This document shows, one piece after another, positions 35,501 through 45,381 of a stretch of 64,000 bases of DNA. The DNA is from Panorpa germanica (lineage: Eukaryota; Arthropoda; Insecta; Mecoptera; Panorpidae). Position numbers and translations under genes: made by a program. Where the stretch lies: positions 10,416,001-10,480,000 of the forward strand of contig OY783209.1 in NCBI GenBank assembly GCA_963678705.1, read 5' to 3'. Under the pieces are notes generated by a model. The model was not told the origin of the DNA. It did no database searches and was given only the letters and a program-made list of their open reading frames with translations. The stretch's first letter is position 1. Each line of letters begins with the position of its first letter.

Positions 35501-35989
35501 GAACTACTCATCGAGTCTCAATTCAAGCTGCATCTATCGACGAAGAACAGTACTTTCGAAGACATGTCTGCAGCTTTGTTGTCAGGCGTTTGGACTTTCG
35601 ATCCTTTCATACACTATCACACCTTCATGTTCTTCCTAAAGAGGATGACTGGATTAAAGGATTACCATTATCTCCGTTCAGATTTACCTAAAACTTCGTG
35701 CGAGAATAATAACATCGTAAACAACAACAAATCTCAAATGACTACAAACTTTGAAATGAGCCCACAATATAACGAAATGCACTGGTATCCCAAATGTTTA
35801 CTTTGGTTTATGGTTATGCTCTTCCAGGTGTGGTACCAGTATAAGTATGTCAGGTGGTACCTAAATTCACAAATGAAGCTTTCATTATTTTTGATTAAAT
35901 ATTTTCCATTTTTGGGATTCCATAGATTTGGTTTTAAAGCTTCTTATGTTGATATAAGAATTGATAGTTATAAAGAGAAAGGAGAATAA
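23559..35989 (+). CDS. MPAB/Lcp (DUF2236) oxygenase-like gene 2, 374 aa
   Basis: Exons: 23559-23577 (MKNDKK plus one base), 34465-34591, 34815-35021, 35094-35330, 35455-35989; lengths 19/127/207/237/535. The first exon was chosen because it is the same size and phase as in the paralogs and follows a GC-richer leader (about 23440-23530). This makes intron 1 10.9 kb and places a transposon nest with an LTR retrotransposon inside it. Protein: EWTPEGHLHL, PCDSG, PPWFDVKKFKR; hydrophobic helix about residues 62-84; YRRYVSTILH (95-104); VRKRHL (126-131); TQKDMVLTQFGFMGY; C-terminal hydrophobic IKYFPFLGFHRFGFKASYVD and a YKEKGE tail. Closest to gene 1 by eye. Family membership implies a membrane-associated haem oxygenase-like fold; which His ligates haem is inference (H130 or H104 are candidates). 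AATAAA near 36222 may be the poly(A) signal. Confidence 0.85.
23814..24076. mobile_element. Family-2 MITE, 262-bp type
   Basis: Starts CACAGTAAACATTTTGG (end base changed) and ends AAATTGTTTACTGGG, flanked by TA on both sides. Located 237 bp after the proposed first exon of gene 2. Confidence 0.84.
24077..24333. mobile_element. Family-2 MITE, 296-bp type, left end missing
   Basis: Continues directly from the previous element with AGTCACTCGTACATTTCAAT and ends CCAAAATGTTTACTGGG. It lacks the first ~40 bp of the type, so the two elements form a fused pair. Confidence 0.8.
25147..25982 (+). repeat. 5' LTR
   Basis: 836 bp, TG...CA ends. The likely TATA-like box is TATATAAA near 25509, upstream of the GGGGGTCAGACCATCAGATC stretch, so transcription probably starts near 25540 (inference). 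Confidence 0.9.
25986..26002 (+). promoter_or_regulatory. Primer-binding site of the LTR element
   Basis: TGGTGTCAGAAGTGGGA begins 3 nt after the 5' LTR, in the position and form of a tRNA-primed reverse-transcription start. The tRNA-Leu assignment is from memory. Confidence 0.7.
26005..26575 (+). repeat. Tandem A/G-rich repeats in the retrotransposon leader
   Basis: Blocks of AAAGAGAGGGGTCATTT-type repeats (26010-26230), then several AGTAACTGGGAAAAAG units (26335-26470). A roughly 62-bp direct duplication containing TTGCAACTAGCAACTGCATA follows (26475-26570). The leader between primer site and gag is over 1.1 kb long. Confidence 0.8.
27138..28499 (+). CDS. gag: Gag-like protein of the LTR retrotransposon (453 aa)
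   Basis: A single uninterrupted ORF. Residues about 25-190 fit the retrotransposon Gag pattern: FLSQLERISDAFSW, then ALSVKLNAKVLEFL, DYEKIKIELLNKYN, FSFSERVADLAR and FILGLRNSYSRF. The rest is charged, acidic and Asn-rich. No CCHC zinc knuckle and no protease follow, so the frame cannot express a Gag-Pol. The intact frame together with LTRs that look identical argues for recent function. The start is the first ATG of the frame; an 1.15-kb leader precedes it. Confidence 0.82.
   Translation: MDNLIERFKKLEEGLQFLRVFEEKDSITLFLSQLERISDAFSWNNKERVFALSVKLNAKVLEFLHIVLTRTELKDYEKIKIELLNKYNCRRPAELMKAEFDFNSCKQNHGESVFSFSERVADLARKTINISFEQNKRDLQLMELQHKILNRFILGLRNSYSRFVDYENPKTLVEALALAEYIELKENRSTLTLSNRFVQDSENFDRFDNVESEDTNSNKFSIGLHEVNGSSEVIKIDKDDVNTSIELYSDRTDLVHRKGTKELVTEENNLHANNDIKVEFEQDSIVNGLVETCWDINGLNKDRIEVDKLCENIHESIIDKELEKIDSSRDDKVLFSEGTINEIIIDEKRIGKNVKDVKESVTDRIVTNTISLSLEENIHVERENIAIVLRKREYNLQSKLIDLVMMSNFKRLILEIFALIKLSIYFMILIKMMFKETLVVSVKQINLPLDIRE
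28500..31660 (+). other. Non-coding 3' half of the retrotransposon
   Basis: About 3.2 kb of A-rich sequence full of stops in all frames, where pol would be expected. I see no RT or integrase motifs even in fragments. The last bases before the 3' LTR (AAAAACGGGAAGCAA) are a weak polypurine tract. Confidence 0.7.
28888..29070 (+). repeat. Short tandem repeats inside the retrotransposon
   Basis: Two copies of a roughly 65-bp unit containing GGAACTATTGAGTTATCGCC, followed by repeated 24-bp units with GGAAACCCAGATGAACGG. No coding role is visible. Confidence 0.8.
31661..32496 (+). repeat. 3' LTR
   Basis: Same length as the 5' LTR (836 bp) and reads identically by eye, ending GTTACA before the TGGT duplication. 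Confidence 0.9.
33147..33816 (+). mobile_element. Intact Harbinger-like MITE (GGCCTGTCTCAGTATGG ends)
   Basis: 670 bp, inverted ends GGCCTGTCTCAGTATGG and CCATACTGAGACAGGCC, flanked by TAA (33144-33146) and TAA (33817-33819). Its left duplication is also the right TAA of the neighbouring element, so it landed exactly at that junction. With 32497-32965 it forms a ~470-bp inverted repeat. Confidence 0.85.
33820..34464. other. Last part of gene 2 intron 1
   Basis: Moderate composition, short internal palindromes (for example around 33893-33925); no element or exon recognised before the acceptor at 34463-34464. Confidence 0.35.
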
Positions 35990-37082
35990 TTAGATAGCTT
36001 AGATAAATATTGTAAATAGGAGAATTAAAAGAATCAGTGTAAATAGTCTGACATGTAAATATATTTTATTAAATGTAATGTAAAATACTCATCGTCTTCT
36101 TGACGGTCACAGCTACTTTACCGACTAAGAATTATTTTTGTATTATTTAATATTAAATTTGTTATAAATTTAAAATGTTTGTTGTTCATTATCAGAGTAT
36201 ATTCTTTAGCATAATATTTTAATAAATATACAGTGCCCCTAACTAAATTAGATATGCAACACTTCAAACACATCAATACACAAGTGTAATTTAATTTGAC
36301 ATTGGCTTAACTGGAGCAAGGTCAGTAAACGAGCCTCTTACTTTTTATTCTATCTTCTATTTACTTGATGATGTTGTCTTTGTTACTGCAACGAAGTACA
36401 CCTCTTTAGACTCGCGCCTTACTATATCAGTCCTGCAATACTTCATTCAACAACAACTATCTATATTCATTTGTTTACATGGTCTAGTATCGTCATATGG
36501 CAATTTTGTTTCAAGTGTGCGTGTAAGATAATTGTTGTCTTTCATTGCATAATATAAAAACATGTTTTAATGTTGGTGAAGGCCTTCATGAAGCCGTGCA
36601 TGTTCCAGGTTCCAGCACACAGTTCAACAACCCATTTCCGCTAGACTAGATTTATTTCCAGCTGGTACATGTCATTCATGATGTTATACATTATATTATA
36701 ATTACTGCAATTAGAACAGAAAATATAGAAACCACTCGTAAACACGAGACTGGACGGCTTTACGGAATATGCGTGACTGTACCTCTATGTTTATTAAAAT
36801 TGCTAGTAATTAATATGTCAATACATAGTTTACTTTTATGAAATAGAAAAATTCCCAAGCGATAAATAGACCCTTCCAATTTGACGACATTTTCAGCATT
36901 TACTTAAAGATATTGTACCTCATTAAATACAGTAGACCTTCTATAATGCGATTAAAGTGGTTCACGTAGCATGCAATTGCGTTGTAGGAATCGCATAGAG
37001 TTTTTATTTTAGTTATGAATGTTGTTACGGCTGGCTGCACTGTACAAAAGTGAGGAACACAGAATTTGTACTGTATAGACTA
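35990..37082. other. 3' flank and spacer after gene 2
   Basis: Contains the gene 2 3' UTR with AATAAA near 36222. Otherwise AT-rich, with moderate-GC patches near 36400 and 36570-36650 without convincing frames. Confidence 0.35.
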
Positions 37083-37738
37083 AATGGGCTTGTGTCCTCA
37101 TTTTTTAGTGGTCGATTTTTCAATGGGCTTGTGTCCTCATTTTTTAGTGGTCGATTTTTCAATTATTGATTGAAATTGATGTTAGTAAATGTGTATTGGC
37201 GTGTCTATTTTATTAAATATCTAAATTTTGACGGAGATATAGCAATTAAAAGTTTGAATTGTAGTTTTAGCGCTAGAAATGGTCGGCCATATTTGTATGA
37301 CGTGAAATGCATTTTAACGTCAGTTATTTGTTGAATAGGTCAGTGCTGTGGTATTTTTTTGTAGCTATTGGTAGTCGAAATAATCAAGTCAAGTCAAAGA
37401 ATAATAAGTTTTTATTTTATTTAACCCTGTTACGGCAGACATAATATTGAAATTTTATTGTTCCTTGAAATAGCTGTAAATAATATTTGATATTTTGATA
37501 TATAAATACATATAACAGAGATTTATGAGCTGTAAGGTTGGCAGCGGTTGTGATGGAGAATGTGTACAACGTTGAATCTCTTTACTAATTAAAGAGACAA
37601 AATGACTTCTAATTGTTAATATCTCCTAACATATAAGGAGTTATTAAAAAATAATTGGACATTTGAGGTTCTAGTAACCCACTCTATTAAAACATAGTAC
37701 ACTTTTACAGAAATTAAGACATAGGACACAAGCCCATT
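37083..37738 (+). mobile_element. Family-1 MITE with duplicated 5' terminus
   Basis: Starts AATGGGCTTGTGTCCTC at 37083, and the first ~39 bp are repeated in tandem, so AATGGGCTTG occurs again near 37122. Ends GGACACAAGCCCATT at 37738. Confidence 0.88.
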
Positions 37739-37857
37739 GAAGTTTCTTTCTAATGCATAAATAATGTTTCGCTGCGGATCTTTACATTTGTACCAAGGTG
37801 CAATTGATTAAACAAATTGTCATCAATTAAAATGTTCTTAGCATTGTTAGTGCCTCG

Positions 37858-38088
37858 TTACGTCACTGAACTTTGCTTTGAAAGTACGCCAGTATATGTA
37901 CTAGGACAGTCAGTGCAATCTGATAATATTTGACAGTTGATTTGCACGGTGTCTTTGCTTCCGTGCTCTGATTCGGCTTCTACAAACACGGCGAGACATT
38001 TCTCCAACTCCAGGTGGACGTGGAACTCTAATGTAGTTGTGTTTTGATTTAGATCGTAGCAACGCCGGACGAGTGAACAGTAAAACAT
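37858..38088 (-). CDS. Unrecognised protein-like ORF (76 aa), possibly a first exon
   Basis: The minus-strand frame begins MFYCSLVRRCYDLNQNTTT and continues ELEKCLAVFVEAESEHGSKD and DCTDCPSTYTG. It has balanced amino-acid composition and lower AT than the surroundings, unlike the composition-driven ORFs elsewhere. It may stop at 37858 or splice out at a GT near 37893 (GGC|GTACTT). A CpG-rich island lies just upstream on the same strand at 38160-38260. No homolog recognised and no downstream exon found before gene 2, so it may be a small gene, a first exon of a lost gene, or chance. Confidence 0.35.
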   Translation of the reverse strand: MFYCSLVRRCYDLNQNTTTLEFHVHLELEKCLAVFVEAESEHGSKDTVQINCQILSDCTDCPSTYTGVLSKQSSVT

Positions 38089-38159
38089 GAATTTTGTGTG
38101 AAAAGTGTGTTTCTTAAATGTTCTATACTTGTATATTTATAAATCGATAAATGTTGTAG

Positions 38160-38260
38160 TTATGCAGCGCGCGCGGGAAATACTCGGCCGTACGTCGCAG
38201 TGCTAGTGGAGTACACATGACACACGGCGCACGACCCACGACCAAATTATTTGTTTTGAT
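38160..38260. promoter_or_regulatory. CpG-rich promoter-like island
   Basis: GCGCGCGCGGG, CGGCCGTACGTCGCAG and CACGGCGCACGACCCACGACC cluster within 100 bp of otherwise AT-rich DNA. It could drive the minus-strand ORF at 38088 or, on plus, a non-coding first exon of oxygenase-like gene 3. Gene 3 has an acceptor-like site (TTACAG) at about 40207, before its start codon. Confidence 0.4.
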
Positions 38261-38794
38261 AATTTATTATTGTATTTACTTGTTGTTTACAAAGAAAAAT
38301 ACTTTTGTGTTGAATAAATTATGTAAGTACGTTTTAATTTATTATCTGATAAATTAATTTATAATTTTTTGTTATGATAATAATACAAAAGTAAAAATAT
38401 AACTAGCTAAAACTATATGTGGCAATGATTGTACTAACTTTTGTAACTTTTTTAAAGATGTTTTAACTAGATTTTCGTGAAGTAGTAAAGAATGGAGAAC
38501 TTGCTGATAATGAATTTGATAAATTTGTTCTACGATAGTCAATAATTAATTAAGGGTAGGTTTCTGAAACTTTTAAGGAAATAATTAGTTTAAAATGGAA
38601 ATTTGGACCTTGTGCATTTGATTGAAAATTTCATGTAAGTATCTAATGGAGAAATGATTATTTCAATTGAATATGGTTCAGAAAACATCAAGCTTTCGAT
38701 TAAAATAATAAAAATAGTATGTTTCTGAAGAAATAACAAAAATAATTGACATTTCTCGCCGCATTAGTAACCGCAAATAATCGAAAAGCATTAG

Positions 38795-39048
38795 CCCAGT
38801 AAACATTTTGGAGTCACTTTGACATCATATTGAAGATGCGTCATGATTTTTTTGTCATAAAAGAGTTCATTTATAGTTCAGTTTCTCACATTTTTTCATA
38901 TAAAATGTGTACTTTATCGGCTACAGATGGCGAAATTACTCCATCTGTCGGAATACAAATGAAGATAAAGTTGATGCGAACTATAATTGAAGTGAAATAG
39001 TGAGAGAAACGTCACTAAATAGGGCACTTCACCAAATTGTTTACTGGG
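38795..39048. mobile_element. Family-2 MITE, 254-bp type
   Basis: Ends CCCAGTAAACATTTTGG and AAATTGTTTACTGGG, flanked by AG on both sides (38793-38794, 39049-39050). Confidence 0.88.
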
Positions 39049-39349
39049 AGGCCTAAATTTTTAGGTTATGTACGAATATTATTTACACTACTGTGGTACT
39101 AGAATCTCCTTAATATAAAGTAGAACTATTTAACTACACTATATTCCCACTAAACACAAATATGGATGGATAAGGATACATTAGTCCTTACAATCGTTAC
39201 AAAGGACTCTTAAGATACTATAATACTTAAAATGGTATACTTAAGAAGTATATTAAGAGTAAAAAGCAAGACTTGTTGTTCAAAAAGTAGTAAAATCAGT
39301 CAGAAAAAGAATTTTCTATTACCATCAAGATCAAGCAATCTCATGACCA

Positions 39350-39611
39350 CCCAGTAAACATTTAGTGAAGTGTCCCTTTTTGTGACGTTTCTATCACTAT
39401 TTCACTTCAATTATAGTTCGCATCAACTTTATCTTCATTTGTATTCCGACAGGTGGAGTGGTTCCGTCAGCTGTAGCCGATAAAACAGACATTTCATATG
39501 AACGATTGTGAGAAACTGAACTATAAATGAACTCTTTTATGACAAAAAAATCATACGCATCTCCAATATGATGTCAAAGTGACTCCAAAATGCTCCAAAA
39601 TGTTTACTGGG
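39350..39611. mobile_element. Family-2 MITE, 262-bp type, inverted
   Basis: Ends CCCAGTAAACATTTAG and CCAAAATGTTTACTGGG, flanked by CA on both sides (39348-39349, 39612-39613). Opposite orientation to the copy 300 bp upstream. Confidence 0.88.
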
Positions 39612-40304
39612 CAGACTCTTCTGCGCACACCATCTCAAACCGTTTAACTACAAATTATTACGGGCTATTTTTACACCCCGTTGCAGTATCATCCAAAGAG
39701 GATGTGCGTACGAAATTTAACCTCAAAATTCATTGCAAAGTTTTGACCCTAGTAAAATTAAATAGATTCGCTAAAATGAAGCGTTTACTTTCCACCAGTG
39801 AAAGTAATAAGTCTAATTCGTATATTTGAATTTCTTAGCATACCCGAGTTTATGTTATTAATTTCTAAGAGACAGGTTTTTGATTATTAGAAGTAATTTA
39901 AATATTTTTTGTAGGTCAATTTCACCACAAGTACAAATACTCATTCCTTGTAAAACACGACTGATCAATTTACTAGAGAGTTTTGTGGTGAAACAATTAA
40001 ATGTTTACGAAGCATGAAAAACCGTGGAAAATAATAAAAAAGTTCTCAGTTTTGTAAAGAATTTCTAACGTAGGCAAGCGTTGATTTTTTTCTATACCCC
40101 TACTCTCGAATATCATGTTTTAACAATAAAGATTGTTTACAACGGATTGGCCATGTTTTTGTCATTGCGATGCTAATAAAATAATTTGATTTTCTACTTT
40201 GTTACAGTGATGCAGCGAGTTCGATTTAAACTAACGTGAGGAATAAACGCGAACGAACAAAATTAAATATCTCAGTGGAAAATAATAAAAAATATTATTT
40301 CATT
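39612..40304. other. Presumed leader and 5' UTR intron of gene 3
   Basis: AT-rich. TTTGTTACAG before about 40208 looks like a splice acceptor, so the start codon at 40305 probably lies in a second, mostly untranslated exon. No other content recognised. Confidence 0.4.
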
Positions 40305-43300
40305 ATGGAAAGCGATAACAAAGGTAATTTATAATATTTTACGTCAATGTTTTTTAAATTTATTTTTATTTAACGTCGGCCTATTTCGGATACTGTGCTA
40401 CCACCTACTATGTTGGCAGTTTTTGTGTTAAAAGTTATTATTTAAGTTAATTTTATATTTCTAATTATATTTGTTATTACAATTAAAGAATGGAGCCCTG
40501 AACAACATCTTGATCTTCTTCTTGAAGAAGGTGAGCTGCAGCCCTGTGATTCAGGAAACGCATCCGATATCGATGTAGAATTTCCAACATGGTTTGACCT
40601 CAAGAAATTTCAAAGGTACGAATAATTTATCATAATCAGCTTTAACGGATTGTGGTCACTAAGATGTATGTTTAATGATTCAAATCTGCAATTATTTTCA
40701 AATAAGTGTCTTGGTTTTCAAGATATCAGCATATATAAAAATGGTAGGACAAATTCATTTGCAATTAAGTGTATAGGAGTCACTTCTGACTTCGTGGACT
40801 CTACTAACTCAAATTTACATTTACAGGGGTCAAAAATATTTCAAGAGCAACATGTATAGCATGCTGGTTGGCAAACTTTGCGGACTCCTAACGGTAATGG
40901 CCGTCCCCAGCAGTCTGCGCATCCTGGTTTTTACAGGAAGGTCGTGTACTTCGTTGAAGGCATACAGAAGATACGTTTCAACAATACTGCATACAATAGT
41001 TTGGTATAATGCAAAACCAGACAAAAATTCTAGGTTAGTATTACTTAAAAAATATACCTTTATGTAAAATTTACTTTTGTATCCCAGTAAACATTTTGGA
41101 GTAAATTCTACTTAATTTCTATTACATATCATGAGTTTTTTGTCTGGAACGTGTTCGTTTTCTATTCAGTCGTTCATAGGAAAGGCCCTTTTTATGACCT
41201 ACAGAGATCGCAACGACGGTTCACTGCTGAATTAAAAGCGGAGTAGGTTTATGATTTATGACCGGAGTTATAAACTTAAAACTAGCAGGGGTATAAAACT
41301 TAATTGAATTCTTCATTTTAGAGTCTGCAAAATATAAATATATAAATGAAGAAATAAATAGATGTAATCTTTAGTATGGATCGTGATTTTTTTAATGAAT
41401 ATTATTCATCTTCAACAATACTCGTTATATTAGTTTTTTACATTGTTTTGGTGATTCAAAAATCCACGATCGGCAGGTCTGCGTTAGGTTTAAAACCTCT
41501 GTCTTACCATCGCTAGGTACTATCTTCGTTTATATACATTATATTCGGGGATTGAGGGAGATAGCGTCTGTCTATTACCGTTAAAGAAATATTTGTTGAA
41601 AAAGGATAGCATATACTTTAAACATCTGTACAGAACGAAATATTATACAAGTATACAAGTGTAACGGCGAAAAATATATTTTACTTGTCTAACCGCATCT
41701 CGTTTCTCTCTCACTTTGGAATAAATGAGATGAAAGTGAACTTTAAAAAAATATATCCATGTGGGAAAGAAACAGAAATACTTAATGAATGATGTTGGAA
41801 AAAGAAAGAATATTATTATGAAAAACTAACACAAAATCTGTGACAGGTAGAGAACTTGTAAATCGTTAGAACAGAATTGTACGAGTGACTCGAACTTCAC
41901 CAAATAGGGCACTTCACCAAATTGTTTACTGGGTTACTTAGAAGTAAATTAAACTATGTTTATAATTTTTATGTTTGTTTATTAGTTGTTGTCACCATTA
42001 AAAATAATTGTTATTCCAAGTAAAACTTCAACAAGTATTAATACAGGAACTTACCACACATTTCGAGGTTGTAATCGTTAAATTTTAAGATTTAACAAAC
42101 TGCTAATTACTCGGTGCTAATAACTTTATTAAAATGATTATTTTCTAATTAGCAGTAAGGTTATTATTCTATACTTAGTAGATGACTTACTGTATTTATA
42201 TTATGTTATGTAATTATGTATATACATAGTATATTTGTGTCAAACTGACGATGTGTGACAAGTTATACACAATCAAACGTCCATCTTTGTTCCTTTACGT
42301 AACATAATGTTCGGTTAATTACAGCTTGGTGTTTGCAGGGCATGGCAGTCCTTGGCGATGGTACGAAGAAGACATCTTCTCAGCAGTCAATCAGCCTGTA
42401 GGCATGGTATAGGAATCATCTCCCAAAAGGATATGGTTCTTACACAATTTGGGTTCATGGGATACATCCTGATCCGTCCGGAGATGTTGGGTATTCATAA
42501 TACTAACAGGGAAGACAGAGAAGCGTTTGTTCATGTGTGGAGAACAATTGGACACATTTTGGGGATTGATGATAGGTATATTTGAAATATTTTTCTTTCA
42601 CTTTCACATTTTTCAATTGTTGATTGAACTTGATGTTAATAAATATGTATTGGCGTGTTTATTTTATTAAATAACTATATGTTGACGGAGATATAGCAAT
42701 TAAAAATTTGAATTGTAGTTTTAGCGCTAGAAATGGTCGGCCATATTTGTATGACGTGACGTCAGTTATTTGTTGAATAGGTCAGTGCTGTGGTAATGTT
42801 TAGTAGCTGTTGGTAGTCGAAATAATCAAGTCAAGTCAAAGAATAATAAGTTTTTATTTTATTTAACCCTGTTACGGCAGACATAATATTTGAAATTTTA
42901 TTGTTTCTTGAAATAGCTGTAAATAATATTTGATATTTTAATATATAAATTCATATAGCAGAGATTTATGAGCTGTAAGGTTGGTAACCTGTTAACTTGA
43001 CAGAGTTCTGTCAAGAATATATCTTTTTTACGCTCTGTTGTATAAAAGAGATAGTATCTAGCGATCCCTTTAATAAATAAAAAAACAAAATGACTTTTTT
43101 AATTGTAAATATCTCTTGAAATATAAGGAGTTATTAAAAAATAATTGAACATTTGAGGTTCTAGTAACCTACTTTATCAATATAGAGTACACTTTTATAG
43201 AAATTAAGACATAGGATATAAGCCCATTCTTATATCTTGTTAATGACATATGTCTCAATAAGCTCGGTTACAAAGAGCTACTTTTAACCTGCAAAACACT

Positions 43301-44368
43301 TGGAGTTCTTTAATGAATATGATCAGAGTTTTAGTGAAAAATTAGAAATTGATTGAATGAACTTGAACCTACCAAATTGGCAGTTAAAGTCCTAAGTCGA
43401 AATGACAACACAATATATTCGCATTTCATTTATTATTTAAAGTATTACATAATAATTTTATAACTTGTTGTGTTTTACTTGTAGTGATATTCTAGAAACA
43501 CCAAAGCATTAAGCAACCCAGTAAACATTTGGTGAAGTGTCCCTTTTTGTGACGTTTCTATCACTATTTCACTTCAATTATAGTTCGCATCAACTTTATC
43601 TTCATTTGTATTCCGACAGGTGGAGTGGTTTCGTCATCTGTAGCCGATAAAACAAACATATCATATGAACGATTTTGAGAAACTGAACTATAAATGAACT
43701 CTTTCATGACAAAAAATTCATACGCATCTCCAATATGATGTCAAAGTGACTCCAAAATGCTCCAAAATGTTTACTGGTAACTTATCCCCCAATGCCAACA
43801 CTTTCGTTAAATGATTTCTTGTATTTTCAGATTCAATCTCTGCAGAGCATCTCTAGAAGAAACTGAATCCCTCTGCACTTACTTGCTGAACACACAGCTG
43901 AGAACAAATTTTTTGGAAACTGATCCAATTTACGATCAAATGTCAGCAGCTTTCTTAGATGGAATGTGGCCGTTTAATCCAGCGATTAATTACGGCACAT
44001 TCATGTTCTTCACAAAACGGCTGATGGGACTTGAAGGTTACAATTACGCTCCTTCTCAAGCTATAGAAGAATTCTTTGCGGATATGAACATTACCGATAC
44101 TGATTACGATGAGAAATCCTTGGTTACGCCAGAACTAAATAACGAGTACAAGGACCTCACCTTGTTCTCCAAACTTATATTACTGTTTTTAGTTATTGTT
44201 TTAGAAACGTTTTTAAAATTTACTTTAGTTAGATGGTTTTTTAATTATTTAATGTTGCAGGCTTTGTTTTTGATAGAGAAGTTTCCGTTTTTAGCGTTTT
44301 ATAAATTTGGATATAAAAAATCTTTTATTGATATTAGAGTTGATACTTACAAGGAGAAAGGAGAGTAG
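40305..44368 (+). CDS. MPAB/Lcp (DUF2236) oxygenase-like gene 3, 375 aa
   Basis: Exons: 40305-40323 (MESDNK plus one base), 40489-40615, 40827-41033, 42339-42575, 43831-44368; lengths 19/127/207/237/538, GT/AG introns. Here exons 1 and 2 are only 165 bp apart, so this model is the most secure and anchors the 19-nt first exon proposed for the others. Protein: EWSPEQHLDLLLEEGE, PCDSG, PTWFDLKKFQR; hydrophobic helix about 62-84 (LCGLLTVMAVPSSLRILVF); YRRYVSTILH; VRRRHLLSSQSACRHG; SQKDMVLTQFGFMGY; Y.TFMFFTKRLMGL; C-terminal hydrophobic segments and a YKEKGE tail. Introns 3 and 4 contain three MITEs. Role as for gene 1: family-level oxygenase-like, substrate unknown. Confidence 0.9.
40360..40412 (-). 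mobile_element. SINE 3'-tail fragment
   Basis: TTTATTTAACGTCGGCCTAT followed by TTCGGATACTG and ACCACCT matches the reversed tail of the SINE at 1051-1314. In intron 1 of gene 3. Confidence 0.65.
41083..41933. mobile_element. Family-2 MITE, 850-bp type
   Basis: Ends CCCAGTAAACATTTTGG and AAATTGTTTACTGGG, same orientation as 11239-12088. Flanks AT and TT differ by one base. In intron 3 of gene 3, 49 bp after exon 3. Confidence 0.88.
42608..43228 (+). mobile_element. Family-1 MITE, 5'-truncated
   Basis: Lacks the first ~30 bp, begins TTTTTCAATTGTTGATTG and ends ATATAAGCCCATT. About 70 bp near 43003-43070 are unlike other copies (TTGACAGAGTTCTGTCAAG). In intron 4 of gene 3. Confidence 0.83.
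43517..43778. mobile_element. Family-2 MITE, 262-bp type
   Basis: Starts CCCAGTAAACATTTGGTG and ends CCAAAATGTTTACTGG with the last base changed; flanked by AA on both sides. In intron 4 of gene 3, 52 bp before exon 5. Confidence 0.84.
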
Positions 44369-44511
44369 TTATGTAATTGTGATATTGTTTTTATGTAGAG
44401 ACAGTTCTTTATTATTTATTACGCGAAGCGCCACTTATATAAACTTCTGTCTTAAGTTAAGTAGGACTCGAATTAAACGCATTTCATTTATTGTATGAAA
44501 CGTGGAAGAGA

Positions 44512-44592
44512 ATTTATTTATGGTGTCGTAGCCTCATGTATGTGGGTTACACCACTGCATAATATGTATGTACATAATCAATTTAATTTCAC
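44512..44592 (-). mobile_element. SINE fragment
   Basis: TATGGTGTCGTAGCCTCATG and GTTACACCACTGCATAATA match the reversed SINE body. It ends where a family-2 element begins at 44599. Confidence 0.75.
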
Positions 44593-44598
44593 CTACTA

Positions 44599-44850
44599 CC
44601 CAGTAAACATTTTGGAGTCACTTTGACATCATATTGAAGATGCGTCATAATTTTTTGTCATAAAAGAGTTCATTTATAGTTCAGTTTCTCACATTTTTTC
44701 ATATAAAATGTCTACTTTATCGGCTACAGATGACGAAACCACTCGACCTGTCAGAATATAAATGAAGATAAAGTTGATGCGAACTATAATTGAAGTGAAA
44801 TAGTGATAGAAACGTCACAAAAAGGAACACTTCACCAAATGTTTACTGGG
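44599..44850. mobile_element. Family-2 MITE, 252-bp type
   Basis: Ends CCCAGTAAACATTTTGG and CCAAATGTTTACTGGG, flanked by TA on both sides (44597-44598, 44851-44852). Confidence 0.88.
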
Positions 44851-45084
44851 TATGTCGTCTAGTAGTCTTAAGTAAAACAGTTTCTGCATATATTTAATAG
44901 TAGTCTCTATGGTTAGTCGTATGGTTATTTCAAAAAGTAACTCGATCTGAGATTGCAGATCGGATGTTGATCTCAGTTGATGTTTCAGTAGATCGAGAGG
45001 TCTTATCTTCTTTGGTATGATGCAATGCGTTTAATGCTTAGTCTTAAAGCTGCCTTAGTCATCATACTAGATTCTCATACATTT

Positions 45085-45381
45085 CGCAGTAAACTTTTGG
45101 TGAAATAGAATGGCTAGGTGAAGTTCCAGTCACTCGTACATTTCAATTCTAACGTTTTACAAGTTGGAGCAACACACAGAAAATCGATTTTAGTTCAAAT
45201 TGATTCCCTGCCTGTCACAGGAGTCGCTTTTATTCAACAGTGAGCAGTCGTTGCGCCGTCTGTAGCTCATAAAAGAGACATTCCCTATGAACGACTGAAT
45301 AGAAAGCAAACGCGTTCATGAAAAAAAACTCATGAAAAGTAATAGAAATGAAATAGAATTTACTCCAAAATGTTTACTGGG
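45085..45381. mobile_element. Family-2 MITE, 296-bp type
   Basis: Starts CGCAGTAAACTTTTGGTG and ends CCAAAATGTTTACTGGG, flanked by TT on both sides (45083-45084, 45382-45383). Confidence 0.84.
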
